DNA from: Dillenia suffruticosa
Lineage: Eukaryota > Streptophyta > Magnoliopsida > Dilleniales > Dilleniaceae
Assembly (NCBI GenBank): GCA_033439265.1
Contig: JAVTVX010000027.1
Coordinates: forward strand, 3,859,001 to 3,923,000
Direction: 5' to 3'
DNA length: 64,000 nucleotides
Made by a program: the position numbers and the translations under genes
Notes under the pieces: model-generated
What the model was told of the DNA's origin: nothing
Seen by the model: only the letters and a program-made list of their open reading frames with translations
Databases searched by the model: none
Shown here: positions 38,133 through 50,450 of the stretch, one piece after another
Layout of the letters: each line of letters starts with the position of its first letter
Numbering within the stretch: position 1 is the first letter of the stretch

Positions 38133-40453
38133 GTTGCAAATAGAGGCTGTGGAACTAAATAATTGCATGTATTTGATCTTGTGCTTTTTCAGGGGAAATG
38201 TTAGGACAACCGAGCTATTCTATGCCATTTTTGTCACCAAACGCCACAGGAAAAGCTATTTTGTCTGGAGTGAATTATGCATCAGGAGGAGGAGGTATTC
38301 TAAATGGAACTGGAAGGATTTTTGTAAGTCTCTCTCTCTCTCTCTCTCCAATTTGATAAACCCTTATTCACGAAAAATGCACTCCGTACACAAAAAAAGG
38401 AAATACTAGCAAAATAATTTTATGTGATGGTAAATAGTATAAAAGTTACATAATTTTCTTTTTTTTATTGATGATTTCGGAACGAAAACTGCGTAAATAA
38501 AAGTGTGGGGTATTTGCAGGTGAACAGGCTTTCAATGGAAGTTCAAGTTGATTACTTCAACATCACAAGGAAACAACTAGATCAATTGTTGGGAGCTTCT
38601 CAAGCTCGAACATACTTGATGAAGAACTCCATCTTCTCCATCACTATTGGATCAAATGATTTTCTCAATAACTATCTTCTTCCGGTGGTATCCATGGGAA
38701 CCAGAATTTCAAGTAGCCCTGATTCTTTTGTTGAAGACCTTATTACCCATTTCAGAATCCAACTCACGGTAATATATATATATATATATATATATTATAT
38801 AAAGCTATAAAATCAAATTTTGTTGAGCTAAATAAGCAAGTGTTATAAGGAAAGATTAAATAGATTAACCATATGATATTATCAATAGAAAATAGAAATA
38901 TTAGAAAAATATTAATTTTAAAAATTTCATGGGTAACTTTGGATCATAAAGAACTAGGAAAATTAATTTTTAATAAAAAAATTATGTTATTTTATTAAAT
39001 AAATTAAATGTTTCGTATTCAAATTTAGTTTTATGCTACTAGAGTTGGTCCAATAGTCTGGTATGAATATCTCTTAAATAAGATCTTAGATTCGAGTATT
39101 GTGTATAATTTTATCCCAGAGCCTAATCGAGACCTAGTCTAGTAGGCCTTTCTGGTAAGCCCCTTTTTTCCCCTTTAATTAATGGGTTGCGGATTTGGTT
39201 TATCATCCGATGCTCTCGTATAAAACCCAAACCCAGCCATACGTTTCTCGGCCTTCAGGATAAGATCAAGTATAAAACCCAGCCCGCCATCTGTCTGAAC
39301 TTGGCCCAGCCCGAGCCGTGTTGATCCCAATCTGCATCGATCTAAAAATTCTTTAATTTATTTTTTTTGTTCTGATTTGCCATTTTTGTAACCAAGTCTT
39401 TTGTTAATTAATTTGCAGAGATTATATCAATTGGACGCAAGGAAGTTTGTGGTGGGAAATGTAGGCCCAATTGGTTGCATTCCTTATCAGAAGACAATAA
39501 ATCAACTGAATGCTGATCAGTGCGTGAACTTGGCTAATAAATTGGCACTTCAGTATGATGGAAGATTGAGGGATCTACTAGCAGAGCTTAATGATAATCT
39601 CCCAGGAGCCACATTTATACATGCTAATGTGTATGATCTAGTCATGGAACTTGTCACAAATTATGAGAAATACGGTACATGCTGTTCTACATTATTTATA
39701 TTTTATATTGCAAAGTTATATATGATAATCTCGAATTAATCGAAATATAACATAAAAACTATACACCTATCGTTCAACCAATCAGAAACTCAGTGAAATA
39801 TAAAGTCTTGTTTTTCATCTTTACTTGAAATATAATTACTATTAACTATAAAAGGTTAAATGAGTAGACATGATATTATTTTTTTTTTCTTTTCTTAATA
39901 GTCGTATTCATACTTAGGATATTATATCTAATGACGAGGAATTTTTTAAATAGGTGAAAAGAGGGTTTAAATAGCTTGAATTTAAGACATTCCACTCTGA
40001 TACTATATTCATTCAAAAATCTGAGTTTGATCCGAATATTTTCACGAAGATCAAAGAGAAATGGGGAAGAAGAAGAAGGGACTGCTATGGAGGAAAAAAT
40101 TTTTTTTAATCTGATCTCGTTCTTATGTCTAATAATTGTTGACAACTAGCTATATATGGTCAAGACACAAAATTAACCTTCTTCACCATAAAGAATGAAT
40201 GACATGGCTATCCCTGGACAAATGTGCAGGATTTCAATCAGCAAGTAAAGCATGTTGTGGAACTGGAGGGCAATTCCAAGGGATCATTCCATGTGGCCCT
40301 ACCTCTAGCATGTGTGAGGATCGGTCTAAGTATGTATTTTGGGATCCATACCATCCAAGTGAGGCTGCAAATCTGATCATTGCCAAGCAAATTGTTGATG
40401 GGGACTCCAGATACATTACTCCCATGAATTTAAGAAAGCTTAGACATCTCTAA
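37852..40453 (+). CDS. GDSL esterase/lipase
   Basis: Five exons join in phase to 366 aa, usual for the family: 37852-38092, 38193-38323, 38520-38768, 39419-39674 and 40230-40453. A signal peptide (about residues 1-21, LVLFILCCFSMSWG) implies secretion. All conserved blocks are present: block I GSFIFGDSLVDAGNNNY (Ser34), block II GVNYASGGGGI, block III TIGSNDFLNNY (Asn170) and block V VFWDPYHPSEAAN (Asp331, His334). Family members hydrolyse lipid or acyl esters in the wall or cuticle; the substrate is unknown here. Introns 1 and 2 begin with (CT)n and intron 3 with (AT)n, a few bases after the GT donor. Intron 3 also contains a SINE-like element. A second ATG lies two codons downstream at 37858. 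Confidence 0.92.
38096..38130. repeat. (CT)n at the start of GDSL intron 1
   Basis: The CT run starts a few bases after the donor GTAAT. A shorter CT run (about 38329-38348) follows the intron-2 donor GTAAG, and an (AT)n run (38771-38793) follows the intron-3 donor. Confidence 0.9.
39040..39175 (+). mobile_element. SINE-like element in GDSL intron 3
   Basis: A-box-like GAGTTGGTCCAATAGTCTGG is followed by ATCTCTTAAATAAGATCTTA and a B-box-like GATTCGAGTATT. It resembles the head of the minus-strand copy at 43005-43150. A GGCCCAGCCCG-rich stretch of unknown kind follows to about 39330. Confidence 0.5.
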
Positions 40454-41589
40454 AATGGTGATGATTTTCCCATGCATGTACAAATGTTTCATCTCAGACG
40501 TTTATATCATTTGTCCCATGAAGATCTATAGTTCTGGCATTTGTAATATATTGTTCTGGTGATACATATGTATTTTCACAAAATTTGAAATAGAAATCTT
40601 AAGTTTTCAAAGCACCCACTCTTAGAACTAAGAGAATTTGGCACTGATTTCAAATTAATCAATTTGATTAACCTCTTGCCTCATCTATTATCATTTGTAA
40701 ATCAAGAAGACTTCAATCCTTTGGTCAAAAAATTTAGGTCTAGACCATTTCTCTGAAGTTTGACAACGCCATTGTCCTCCCTTCAATTAAAAATAAATAA
40801 ATAAAAGTAAGGAGAGCAAGAATGAAAACGCAATTTTTGGCAATGGCATGGAAATGCATGGTAAAGCAGAGTAAAATTGGAAAGCCTGCCCCCTCCCCCA
40901 TCCCCCCACCATTGCATGTATGTTCTATTACACAATCAATTTGTCGGGTCATTCGGTGCCATGATCTTCCATCCAATAAGCATAATTTTCTAGACACAAG
41001 GCTTAACTTTGGCCTGGGTATAGGCTCACTCTGCCTGCCACTCGAGGATTTTGGTTTGCACGAGCCATAGTCCAAACATCCCATAAATTAAATATCAAAT
41101 ATACTGAATTTTATATTATATTTTATTTATAATAATCAATTTTTTTTAAATAACTTATTAACTAGTGTTTTCCTTATTCAATTTCTTTTTTTTTTTTTTT
41201 ACTTTTTTATCGGCTCACCTTTCTTTTTTTTTTTTTTTACCTTATTGTAGTTGAATTTTTTTTCCTTAAAAGCTACACTATTAAATAAGAATTTAAAAAC
41301 TAGTCGACAACCCAAGCGAGGGCAAATGATTCATTGAAGAGAAATAGTCGAGTGCAATCATGATGAGGAGCCATCAAACTTCACGGTCTTCATTTTTGGG
41401 GTTGGGTCCCTTTCTTCCACGCCAACAAAAATAGACCAAATAATTTAAGTGCAGAAGACTTCCTAGGTCCCATTCGGAAAAATCTCCCTTTATTTTAATA
41501 TTTTTATTATATTTATGATATTTTTAATTAAACCATTTTTTTTAAATATATAAATTTTTATGAATTGGAAGCAATTTTATATAAACTAA

Positions 41590-41643
<54 letters not shown>

Positions 41644-43004
41644 TAACTTAGCATCCAAGCAAAGCAGTACAACTAAAGATGATTATTAAAAGTAGTGAAA
41701 ATTTCAATTTTACTATGATATTCTCGTTTAATTAGAAATAGGGTATTTTTTTGGGAACATAGGTCATAATAGTCCATGAAGTCTATAAACTCGATACATC
41801 GTCCCATTGAGTAGCCTTCACAAATGGGATTTCTGGGTTTCCTACACAAAAGAGATAATATACGAACCTTCACCCATTAGAGGAGGGAGAGAGCTTCTTG
41901 TCCAATAATGCTCCCCAATAACCCATGAAGTAGAATTTTTTTTTTCTTTTGATTTTTATCATTAGTATTTAGAATCATATTTCAATTAATTTGATTTAAG
42001 TATTAATCTGAATTTTATTTAAGGATAACTCTCTAAACGTAATTTATTCTATCCCTAAATTTTAAATTAAAATATCTAGTATCTCATCACATTAAATCAA
42101 TCGTTGATCTCATGAATTAGAAATTTTATTGGTCCATATCTTAATATTTCTGAATTTGTCCCCTCATGTAATTTACCCTTTAGGTACCATTTTTTCGTAC
42201 CTTAGGGCAGGGCGGGGGGGGGGGGGGGCGAGGGCACCATCCCAGAGCAACTCTGGCACAAGGGGCTGGTAGGACTGGAGGGGTGGGATGGGGAACCATG
42301 ATGTGGACAGAAGGGAAGAGAATCATTTGCCAAAAACAAAAGGCCAAGAAAATACTCTACTAGTCATTAGGGTAAAATCCAAAGACAAAGAATATGAAGC
42401 AAGTAGTGGAAAACACCATAGGTTTAGGAGACATATTTGTCAGCTATTATGTGCCGACGGTGCAGGAGAGAGAGGGAGAGAGAGAGAGAGAGAGGGAGAG
42501 ATTTGGTTTGTTTGGTTGTGGAAGGATTGAAAGGGACCCATGAGAGGGTTTGTGAGACAAACTTGATGCAATTGTTTGGTGTTGGATGGTAGCCACCGAC
42601 CAAAGCCCACAAGCTTGCCACATCTGAAATCTTCTCTTCTCTATTTAATTTTTATCCTTTTTTTTTTAATTCGCGTTCAAAAATTTTCAAACTTAGACCA
42701 AATCATACCATGATTGCCCTTCACCGACACGTGTCAATGATATCTTTTAAACAAATTTCCTGAATGTTCTTACAAATTTTTAGAAAAAATTTGTTTCAAA
42801 CTATGTGAGCCCTATGATCTGCAACGTTATTAGAAAATTTTAATAATTATTTAAATAAAAAGTTGGCTTTGCTAATTGAATTTGATTTTTTTTTATACAA
42901 GCACTCATGATTAAATGTTCCATGCACATATGACTACTTAAATTCTAAACAAATACAAAATTTAACAAATTTTTTCGAATAAATCATCGATATAAAGTAA
43001 TCAC

Positions 43005-43150
43005 TTTAAATCTGACCAAATTCAGTTTAAATCGAACTGATCTCTTAAGAAATAAAACTTTCATGATGCCTATTTATTTATATATAAGAGTCGAATTCAA
43101 AATTTTATTTAAGAGATATTAATGTCTAATTGGACTAACTAGGTGTTTAT
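43005..43150 (-). mobile_element. SINE-like element
   Basis: Minus strand: CTAGTTAGTCCAATTAGACA, ATATCTCTTAAATAAAATTT and a B-box-like TTGAATTCGACTC. Same head as 39040-39175. Confidence 0.5.
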
Positions 43151-43659
43151 AAAATTTAACCAATAAAACAACTTCTTAATGAAGTTATTATAAATAAAAT
43201 ACTATTGAGGTTAAATATAGGTTTTAATGCAAACATTATTGATATTAATTTAATGGTAATTTTAACTTCTTAATGAATAATCTGACTTTTATTTTTAAAA
43301 TTTCATTATTAAAATTTTTTATTCTATTAGAAATATTATAAATAAAAATAAAAATAAATTAAAGTAAATTGAGAAATAGAATTTTCAAGTTTGAATACAT
43401 AGTCGTCCTTTTGAGTATTTTTCTAGAGTAGTTTGAACATGAAGCAAACAATTTTAGGAAATAGATTGGAAAATTCAAAACTTGATATTATATTTTTATG
43501 ATCGAAAAAAATTAAAGATATATATTACGATATATAAAATTATATTTTAATTAATTGGATTCAAATGATTGAGTGATTCTGTTTAAGGGGGTGATTATTC
43601 TAATATAGTCATTTATATTCTCACACATCATACATTGAGTCATTAAAAATGTTAACATT

Positions 43660-43740
43660 GCGCCAATAAGATTCAATTCTAGTGACATATTTCTCTCCTT
43701 CATATATAATAGGGTCGGGCTTGAGTTCTATATATAAAAA
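43660..43740 (+). mobile_element. SINE head fragment
   Basis: TCAATTCTAGTGACATATTT (A-box side) and GGGTCGGGCTTGAGTTC (B-box side), followed by an A-rich tail. Related to 35826-35895. Confidence 0.4.
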
Positions 43741-45439
43741 AAAGAAAAAAAGAAGAAAGAAAATGTTAGTATTGTGCTATTAGTTGGGAAGTAACAAGCC
43801 AATAAGAGGGGGCTTATTCCTTTGTCCTTTCGCTTCGCAGATTCTCAGTTACTCTGAGAAGAAGAGTTGTTTAGCTGCTGCCACCACCACTGACCGAGAA
43901 GTCCGGCGAAGCAAGTCACAGAGAGAGAGACAAGGGGGTGGGGGAATCTGAAGAGGACACGACGCCTCCGAAATCAGAGGGAAGACCCAATAATTGCTCC
44001 CCACGCTGCCCCGACACCTGATAATTTTGTCCCCCCCCCCTCTCTCTCTCTCTTTCTGTCTTTTCTAACACGCACCACTCCTTGATCACACCATTCATTT
44101 CCCGGCTCATTTCTCTTTCAATTTTTCCGGCTGGTTAAGTTATGCCCCCTGGTCGGCTCACAATTTTTCCACAATATGGGCTCCACAACAAAAATATTGA
44201 AGTTTTAAATGAAAAAATTATATAAAAAAATAAATTATAGAACACAATACTCCTATGTATTAAAAACACGATTTAGTTATTTTAATGTTCACAAAAATTA
44301 AAAAAAATTTAATTGACATAATAAGAAGGAAAATATCTTTTTGTATTTAATAATATAATAAAATAATAAACCTAAATCGATAATATAATATATATATTTT
44401 ATAAAATATTCAAAACTCTACGATATTAAAATTGATTATACACGATTCATTTTCACCGAATTTTATCATAATTGATTTTTTATCGATATTATTTTTCCAT
44501 ATGAGAATCTTATACCCTAATCAAATCACAAATACCCTCCATGAAAATTCCAATATATTGAAAATTATTTGATGTAAGATGTTAAATTAAATACAAGACC
44601 CAATCGCAGCTACCCTGGAATGTCACAAATCCAGGATCTATTAAAATAATGTAAAGTTTGGGCTCTACCATATGATTCATGCAGCTGTAAAACATTAGCC
44701 TCGTACCATTAAGATACCACCTTTTTGTTCTAATTAATGGTTTATCCCACACGAGTGGCAACAAAATGAATATTGGAGGGTGCAGTGCACGAGGGAGATT
44801 ACAAGTCTGTAGACAAAATATATACATAATATACAGATTAAATATATTGAAAATTTTAGTCTGTAGACAATTTTTTTCCCTCAAAAATTGAATTTTGAAT
44901 TTTAATTTAAAAAGGGTTGAATTTGGGTAAAATTGAAAAAGATAAACCAAAATCAAGTCGGATGAACCCATGCATTAGGCATAAGCTTCATGCTTCATAG
45001 GCCTACCCTAAGACCTCTACTAGGTGAACAGTGACAAAGATGGAACGCCCCCACATATGCTTATTTCAGTTCAATCTTTTGGACCGACCCCAAAAAAAAA
45101 AAAAAAAACACCAGACCATATCGGCTCGGCTTAAGCCGACCTAAGACAAATGCAATCCCTCCAGACTCAGCCCTCTCCCTCACTCGTCAGAGCCACTAAA
45201 GAAAAAAGAATACCGAGAAAAATGTCGTGCATAACAGATCCTCTGTGAAAAGGCTGTTTCCATCTCCCGCATAAAATCCTCAGAACCCAAGCATAGCCCC
45301 TTCTGTAATCTGTACCACCCTCTCCCCCACTCCACTACACAACCCAACCTCTATCTCTCTCTCTCTCTCTCCATAAATCCTCCAACAGATTCTCCCATAC
45401 CCACCAACAATACCTCTCACCACGCTCTTACTTCTCTAG

Positions 45440-45441
<2 letters not shown>

Positions 45442-45487
<46 letters not shown>

Positions 45488-45490
45488 TCT
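45442..45490. repeat. (CT)n in the Dof upstream/leader region
   Basis: A CT run interrupted once by CTGT ends about 50 bp before the Dof start codon and probably lies in the 5' UTR. Confidence 0.85.
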
Positions 45491-45541
45491 AACATAACAA
45501 ATACATATACGCATATACACATACACATATACACAAGAAAA

Positions 45542-46273
45542 ATGCTTACAGCGGATTCTGGGGAGAGGAGACCAGCAAAATCTTATCACCACATGGGAGT
45601 TCCACCACACGAGCAAGAGCAACAGCTGCCATGCCCTCGCTGTGACTCAACCAACACCAAATTCTGCTACTACAACAACTACAACTTCTCACAACCCCGT
45701 CACTTTTGCAAGTCTTGCCGCCGCTACTGGACCCAGGGTGGAACTCTCCGTGACATCCCCATTGGCGGCGGCAGCCGGAAGAATGCCAAGCGATCGCGCA
45801 CCACCACTTCTCCTGCCACGACCACAGCCGTGTCTGGTGGTTTGTCCTCCGCTGGGACCAATACGACGTCGTTCCATGACGTTGGTTATGGTCATAATCA
45901 CGCCACTCCTGTTTTAGTGTCTCTGAATGGTGCTGGGCCAGGCGGGCCGAATGTTTATGGGGGTTTTACCTCTTTGCTGAGTGTGAACGGGCCTCATGGA
46001 CCAGCTGCTGGTGGGTTTTTGGCTCTTGGTGGGTTAGGCTTTGGGCTTGGCTCTGCTTTTGAGGATGTGGGCTTTGGGCTTGCAAGGAGTGTTTGGCCTT
46101 TTCCGGGGGTGCAGGACTGTGGAGGTGCTAGCGGAGGCGGCGGCGGCGGTGCCAATGTTGGGATGAACGCGTGGCAGTTGGAGAGCGCAGAGAGTGGTGG
46201 GTTTGGTAATGGAGATTGTTTTGCTTGGCCTGATCTTGCTATTTCCACTCCCGCAGCAAGTGGGCTCAAATGA
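45542..46273 (+). CDS. DOF5.8: Dof zinc-finger transcription factor, DOF5.8-like
   Basis: A single exon encodes 243 aa. The Dof domain is complete: CPRC at Cys31/Cys34, the signature [20 protein letters not shown] with Cys56/Cys59, then [20 protein letters not shown], whose basic end should act as a nuclear signal. Dof proteins bind AAAG cores. The C-terminal half is Gly-rich ([20 protein letters not shown]) and ends with a VWPF motif and a Trp-containing tail, shared in my recollection with Arabidopsis DOF5.8 (At5g66940), reported to act in early vascular development. The symbol rests on that resemblance and on the neighbouring PLP and oligopeptidase genes. The start follows a CT-rich leader; no alternative upstream ATG is in frame nearby. 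Confidence 0.88.
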   Translation: MLTADSGERRPAKSYHHMGVPPHEQEQQLPCPRCDSTNTKFCYYNNYNFSQPRHFCKSCRRYWTQGGTLRDIPIGGGSRKNAKRSRTTTSPATTTAVSGGLSSAGTNTTSFHDVGYGHNHATPVLVSLNGAGPGGPNVYGGFTSLLSVNGPHGPAAGGFLALGGLGFGLGSAFEDVGFGLARSVWPFPGVQDCGGASGGGGGGANVGMNAWQLESAESGGFGNGDCFAWPDLAISTPAASGLK

Positions 46274-46554
46274 TATATGATATGTTTCTCTCTCTATTTC
46301 TCGTGGTTGACCATTTTGACCTTTTAATCTTGTATTTTGAAGAGTAAACTAGTGTGTGAATGGAAGGAGAAGAAGAAAGAGCTGGTACATTTTGAGTCTT
46401 TAGCGTCCAGAGCTTTATTAGGACTTTGGTGTCATGTAATGTTCTCACAAAAATATTACGATGTTGATCATATGTTTTCTTTTTTAATGTTAGACTAGTG
46501 CTATTGTGAAATATTCTATTTCTACCAAGTTTGGGTACTCTCTCTCTCTCTCTC

Positions 46555-48341
46555 CGCAAAAGATTAACTTTCATTAACATAAAAGAAAGGGCATAGAAAC
46601 ATATCGGAAGTATTCAAGTTCCTCAAGTCTTCGAGTACAAAATGGCCACCCTAGGTGGTGGAACAAGTACAAAATATAACCTGAAATAGACGATCTGATT
46701 TTTGCTGACATATCTGCACAAGCATTTACTTCTCTATAAATATGCTTCAACCGAACGTTGTCCAATCCCTCCATTAAGAACATGCAATCACCAATAAGAG
46801 AAAACCAACTTATGGTGAGGAGCTGGGGAAAAAAGAAGCTTCAAAGCGACTTGAGAATCACATTGCATTGAATGATGAAGTTTTTGATATCCAGATCATT
46901 TGCCATCTTCAGGCCTTCTCTTATTGCCCAAAGCTCCGCTTGGCATGAAGACGCCTACCTATCACGAGGTTTTGGGGTTCAAGGCACACCAACGGTTTTG
47001 TGGGGATCCCATAGAAAATACACTTCTTGCCTCCACTGACTCTTGCGATTCAAAGAGTTTGGGATAAGGTCCCCACATTTGAACAACGCTGCTTGAAGGT
47101 CCATGTTGCTCTGGGGACACGAGGTTTGCCCAAACACCAATTTGTTTCTGCATAGCCATATTGCTGAAATGATGTACATGGAATACCAGGCCGGCATTCT
47201 TTTTAAGCCAGGATTTGAACTCCAAAGAGAAGAAATCAACAGGAAGGGAGGACGGATACTGTTGGTTCAAAGAAGTCCAAATGTGCATGGAAAGGGAGCA
47301 GTCTCTGAAGAGATGTATAGGGGTTTCAATCTTAGCATCATAGAAAGGACAGAGGGTATTTATATTTAGACCAAACTTGGACAAGAGGTCTTTTGCTGCA
47401 AGTATATTGCGAGCAACCAACCACAGAAATAATTTCAGCCAATATTGAACCTTTTTTTTTCCACCCCAAACCCACCCCCAATTTTTAGAAGAAGCAAGGG
47501 AAGAGATGTTGAGAGTCTTACCTTCGTTAACAGCCAGAAGCTTGGCGGAAAAGGCATCAAAGAATCCAGACTCGCTCAAATTCCAACAAGGGTTGTCTGG
47601 ATGCCTTTGGTGATTGCTTAAAGGAGTGGTTTTGATTGGTTCTCTAGTCTTAAAGGCTAAGCTAAAGGAGAGCCTCTCTAACCTCCAATTCCCATTTGAG
47701 ATTAAATCACCAACCTTCAAAGTTAACTCCTTGTCTATAATAGGGCCAACAACAAGACTTCTAAGAGAAAGTCTACCTACCCAACTGTCTTCCCCAACTC
47801 ATATATAAAAACTATCCCCTATTGACCAACAACAAAAGGTTAGTGGTCAAAACTTTTTACGACTCTTCCAAGAAGAGGACCTTACTCTAGCAACTCTAAG
47901 ATAGTTAACATCCCCATTTACAAAGTACTTGTTTCGAAACCAAGTAGCTCATTTGTCATTTGAGACATGGAACACTTAGCCCTCTTTAACCTTTTGGTTC
48001 CACCATTGTCTCCCAATTCACAAGATGTCTGCCGTTGTCACCAGTCGAGACCCAAATAAAATCCCTATGAATCCTGTTAAGCTCTCTAGTTGTTTTGGAG
48101 GGTATAATTTGGAATAGACACTGTGACTGATTGAACAATGCTTACTCTACCTGCCACTTTGCTTTCCTATTGGGTTACTCACTCTTGACCTTCTCAATAA
48201 TGAATTTGAATGCATGATGGTCACTCCTTTTAATTCCTAACAGAAACCTAAATACTTCCTAAAGTCAGAAGATTTAGGGATGCCAAGAAAGTTAACAATT
48301 CTATCCTGCCCAGACGTTGGGACATCTATATGAGAGGAAGA
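46555..48341 (-). mobile_element. 5'-truncated LINE: RT tail, zf-RVT and RNase H
   Basis: Read on the minus strand from 48341 down, decayed fragments appear in the usual order. They are the end of the RT region (GRQDRIVNFLGIP-like, near 48300), a zinc-binding RT segment at 46962-47720 (WLKLFLWLVARNILAAKDLL, LNINTLCPFYDAKIETPIHL with the usual C-x2-C eroded) and an RNase H end near 46590-46950 (ELWAIREGLKMANDLDIKNF, LKHIYREVNACADMSAKI). Several frameshifts are present. The 3' end abuts a (GA)n microsatellite just past the Dof 3' UTR; the truncated 5' end abuts GH17 intron sequence at about 48342. No target duplication was found. Confidence 0.8.
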
Positions 48342-49220
48342 TTTACCATTTAATTTCTATTTCAATGTCTTTTTAAAAATATTATTTTTATAATTGAAGC
48401 TAAACATTTATATAAGAGTGAAATAAAATATGCATTTGAAGTTATAATTTTAAGGTATTTGGTTATAATTTTTATAAGATAATTATATAATTTTTTTAAA
48501 AAAATTTTGCTCTACCAATTCCTTGAATAAAGGGGAATATTCTTGTTCTTGATCTTAATCCTCTTACAAAAGGAAATGCCTGCTCCATTTGATGAGAGAT
48601 ATTCTTCTCCTTTGCTTATCTAAAATTCAAAATTTTAATTTTTGGTCGTTGGTTTTTTTTTTATTTTATATATATTTTTTTCTGTTTTTTTTGTCCGCAA
48701 GAGTTTCACTAAGGAAGAAATTGTGATTAAAAGCCCTTTCTTCTTCTTAGAATGCCCAATTACACATTTTAATGAATTAGAAGAAATTAATTTTTATAAA
48801 AGGAACAAAATTAATGGAAAAAATATGTAAAGCATGTACTAACTTTAGAAAAATGCTTTTGCAAGGTAAAAAGATCTTCAAGAAAATTCAGCTAAATTTG
48901 ATATAAATTTTGATAATAATAAATATCAAATTGTAGAAAGTTATATTTAAAATATATTAATAATCAACAATTAATGAATTTATTAAAATTTTGACGAGTA
49001 GTAAGTCTCAAAATTTTGGTATGTGATATACTAAAAATGTTTTGTTATGCATGTAGGAGCACAAATCGGAGTGAACTATGGAATGATCGGAAATAGCCTC
49101 CCACCCCTATCCCGAGTAATCCCCCTCTGCAAGTCCAAAAAAATCAACTACATTCGGATGTTCCACCCGGACCACGCTACCCTAACCGCACTTCGGAACA
49201 CGGACATTAAGATCATAGAG

Positions 49221-50169
49221 CTTTGTATACTGAAATAAACTAGAAAAGAAAAAAAAATTTAAATAACTCACGGAGGAAACAAATTCCGGAAATAACTTAT
49301 ATTTGTCACGTGTAGAACGTGCGATAGGGTATGTCGCAGGTTGAATCCGTGACATGGTAACGTGGCGGCACCGGAATGGTTGAAGGAGTGTCGCGTCTTC
49401 AAGACGCAACATTCCCCCTCCCCAGCCATGGCCCCTCCCTCCGCCGCCCGCAACTCTGTCTCTCCCCCCGCTGCCGCATTCTCTCTCTCCCTCTCACCCC
49501 GGCTTTGCTTCTGTCTCCCTCCTTCCCTAGCCTGCGGCTCTCTCTCTCCCTCCCCCACCCGCTGCTCTGCTCCTCTCTTCCTCCCTCCCCCCGCCGCCCG
49601 TGGCTCTCTCTCTCCCTCTCCCCCCGGCTCTGCTTCTCTCTTCCTCCCTCTCCCACCCGCGGCTCTCTCTCTCTCCCCCGCCCTCGGCTCTGCTCCTCTC
49701 CCTGAGGCTCTCTCTCTCCCTCCCCTCGCTCACGGCTCTGCTCCTCTCTCCCTTCCTCCCTCATGGCTCTTTCTCTCCCTCCCTCCCCCCACGACTCTCT
49801 CTCTCACTCCCCCGCCCACAGCTATCTCTCTCTCTATCCCCCCGCGGCACTCCTTTAAGAGAGAGAGACAGCCGCGGGGGAGGGAGGGAGAGAGGAGCAG
49901 AGCCGGGAAGGGGGAGAGAGAGAGAGGAGCAGAGCCGCGGGCAAGGGAGAGAGAGAGCCGCTGGCGGGGGAGAGAGGGAGAGAGAAGTTGAGCCAGGGGG
50001 AGAGGGAGAGGGAGAGAGAGAGCCGTGGGTGGCGGAGGGAGCTGGGGAGGGGGAATGTTGCAGGTTCTACATGCGATCAATGTGGGTTATTTTTGAAATT
50101 CATTTTCTCTATGGGTCATTTAAAAATTTTTTTTTAAGTTTAGTTCAGTACAAAACTCTAAAATCTTAC
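49221..50169. mobile_element. Fold-back (long inverted repeat) DNA element
   Basis: Inserted in the GH17 pseudogene, flanked by TAGAG (49216-49220 and 50170-50174). The two ends are inverted copies. The left end has TTTGTATACTGAAATAAACT and the right end, read in reverse, has TTTTGTACTGAACTAAACT. Both continue with an A-run, AAATAACTC or AAATGACCC, a GTAGAAC block and then CAACATTCCCCCTCCCCAGC. The left arm (to about 49855) is strongly C/T-rich and the right arm strongly G/A-rich, so the strand could fold into one long hairpin. The left arm is expanded by degenerate tandem repeats built on GGCTCTGCTCCTCTC and GGCTCTCTCTCTCCC. No transposase is encoded; ORFs such as 49362-49991 are low-complexity artefacts. 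The superfamily is undetermined. Confidence 0.8.
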
Positions 50170-50450
50170 TAGAGCCACGAAATGAGGACGTCCCATCATT
50201 GGCCAAGAACCAAACCTTCGCAAACAATTGGGTCCAAACCAACATTATCCCATACAAATCCACAGTTAGATTCCGCTAGGCCATTGGAAATGAAGTCATT
50301 CCAGGTGGCTTGTCCTCACATGTCCTCCCAGCCGGGAAGAATGTACAAAAAGCTCTGCGCGCGTCAAACTTTTCAATCCGACTCACAGCCAGTGTTGCCT
50401 TACCTGTACCAGGTCAATCATTCCCACCTTCGGCTTCTAAATTTTCTGAG

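Larger units (their letters stand above)
40454..45540. other. AT-rich spacer upstream of the Dof gene
   Basis: No gene is supported. Contents: GDSL 3' UTR at the left end, T-runs near 41187-41240, (ATT)n at 41592-41640, a G-run near 42213-42228, (GA)n near 42470-42500, and two SINE-like copies listed separately. The C/T-rich right end (45350-45490) is probably Dof leader or promoter. Confidence 0.5.

Noticed and set aside
39975..40010. Another primer-binding-site-like CTCTGATACTA in GDSL intron 4
   Set aside because: No flanking direct repeats or polypurine tract could be found, so an LTR element is not supported.
45689..46269. Overlapping ORFs inside the Dof gene
   Set aside because: They are shadows of the Dof frame, which alone carries the conserved zinc finger.
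49362..49991. A 209-codon plus-strand ORF and several overlapping ORFs on both strands
   Set aside because: They lie in the low-complexity arms of the fold-back element. All frames are open because stop codons are rare in CT/GA repeats, and the products are Ser/Leu/Pro or Arg/Glu simple repeats.
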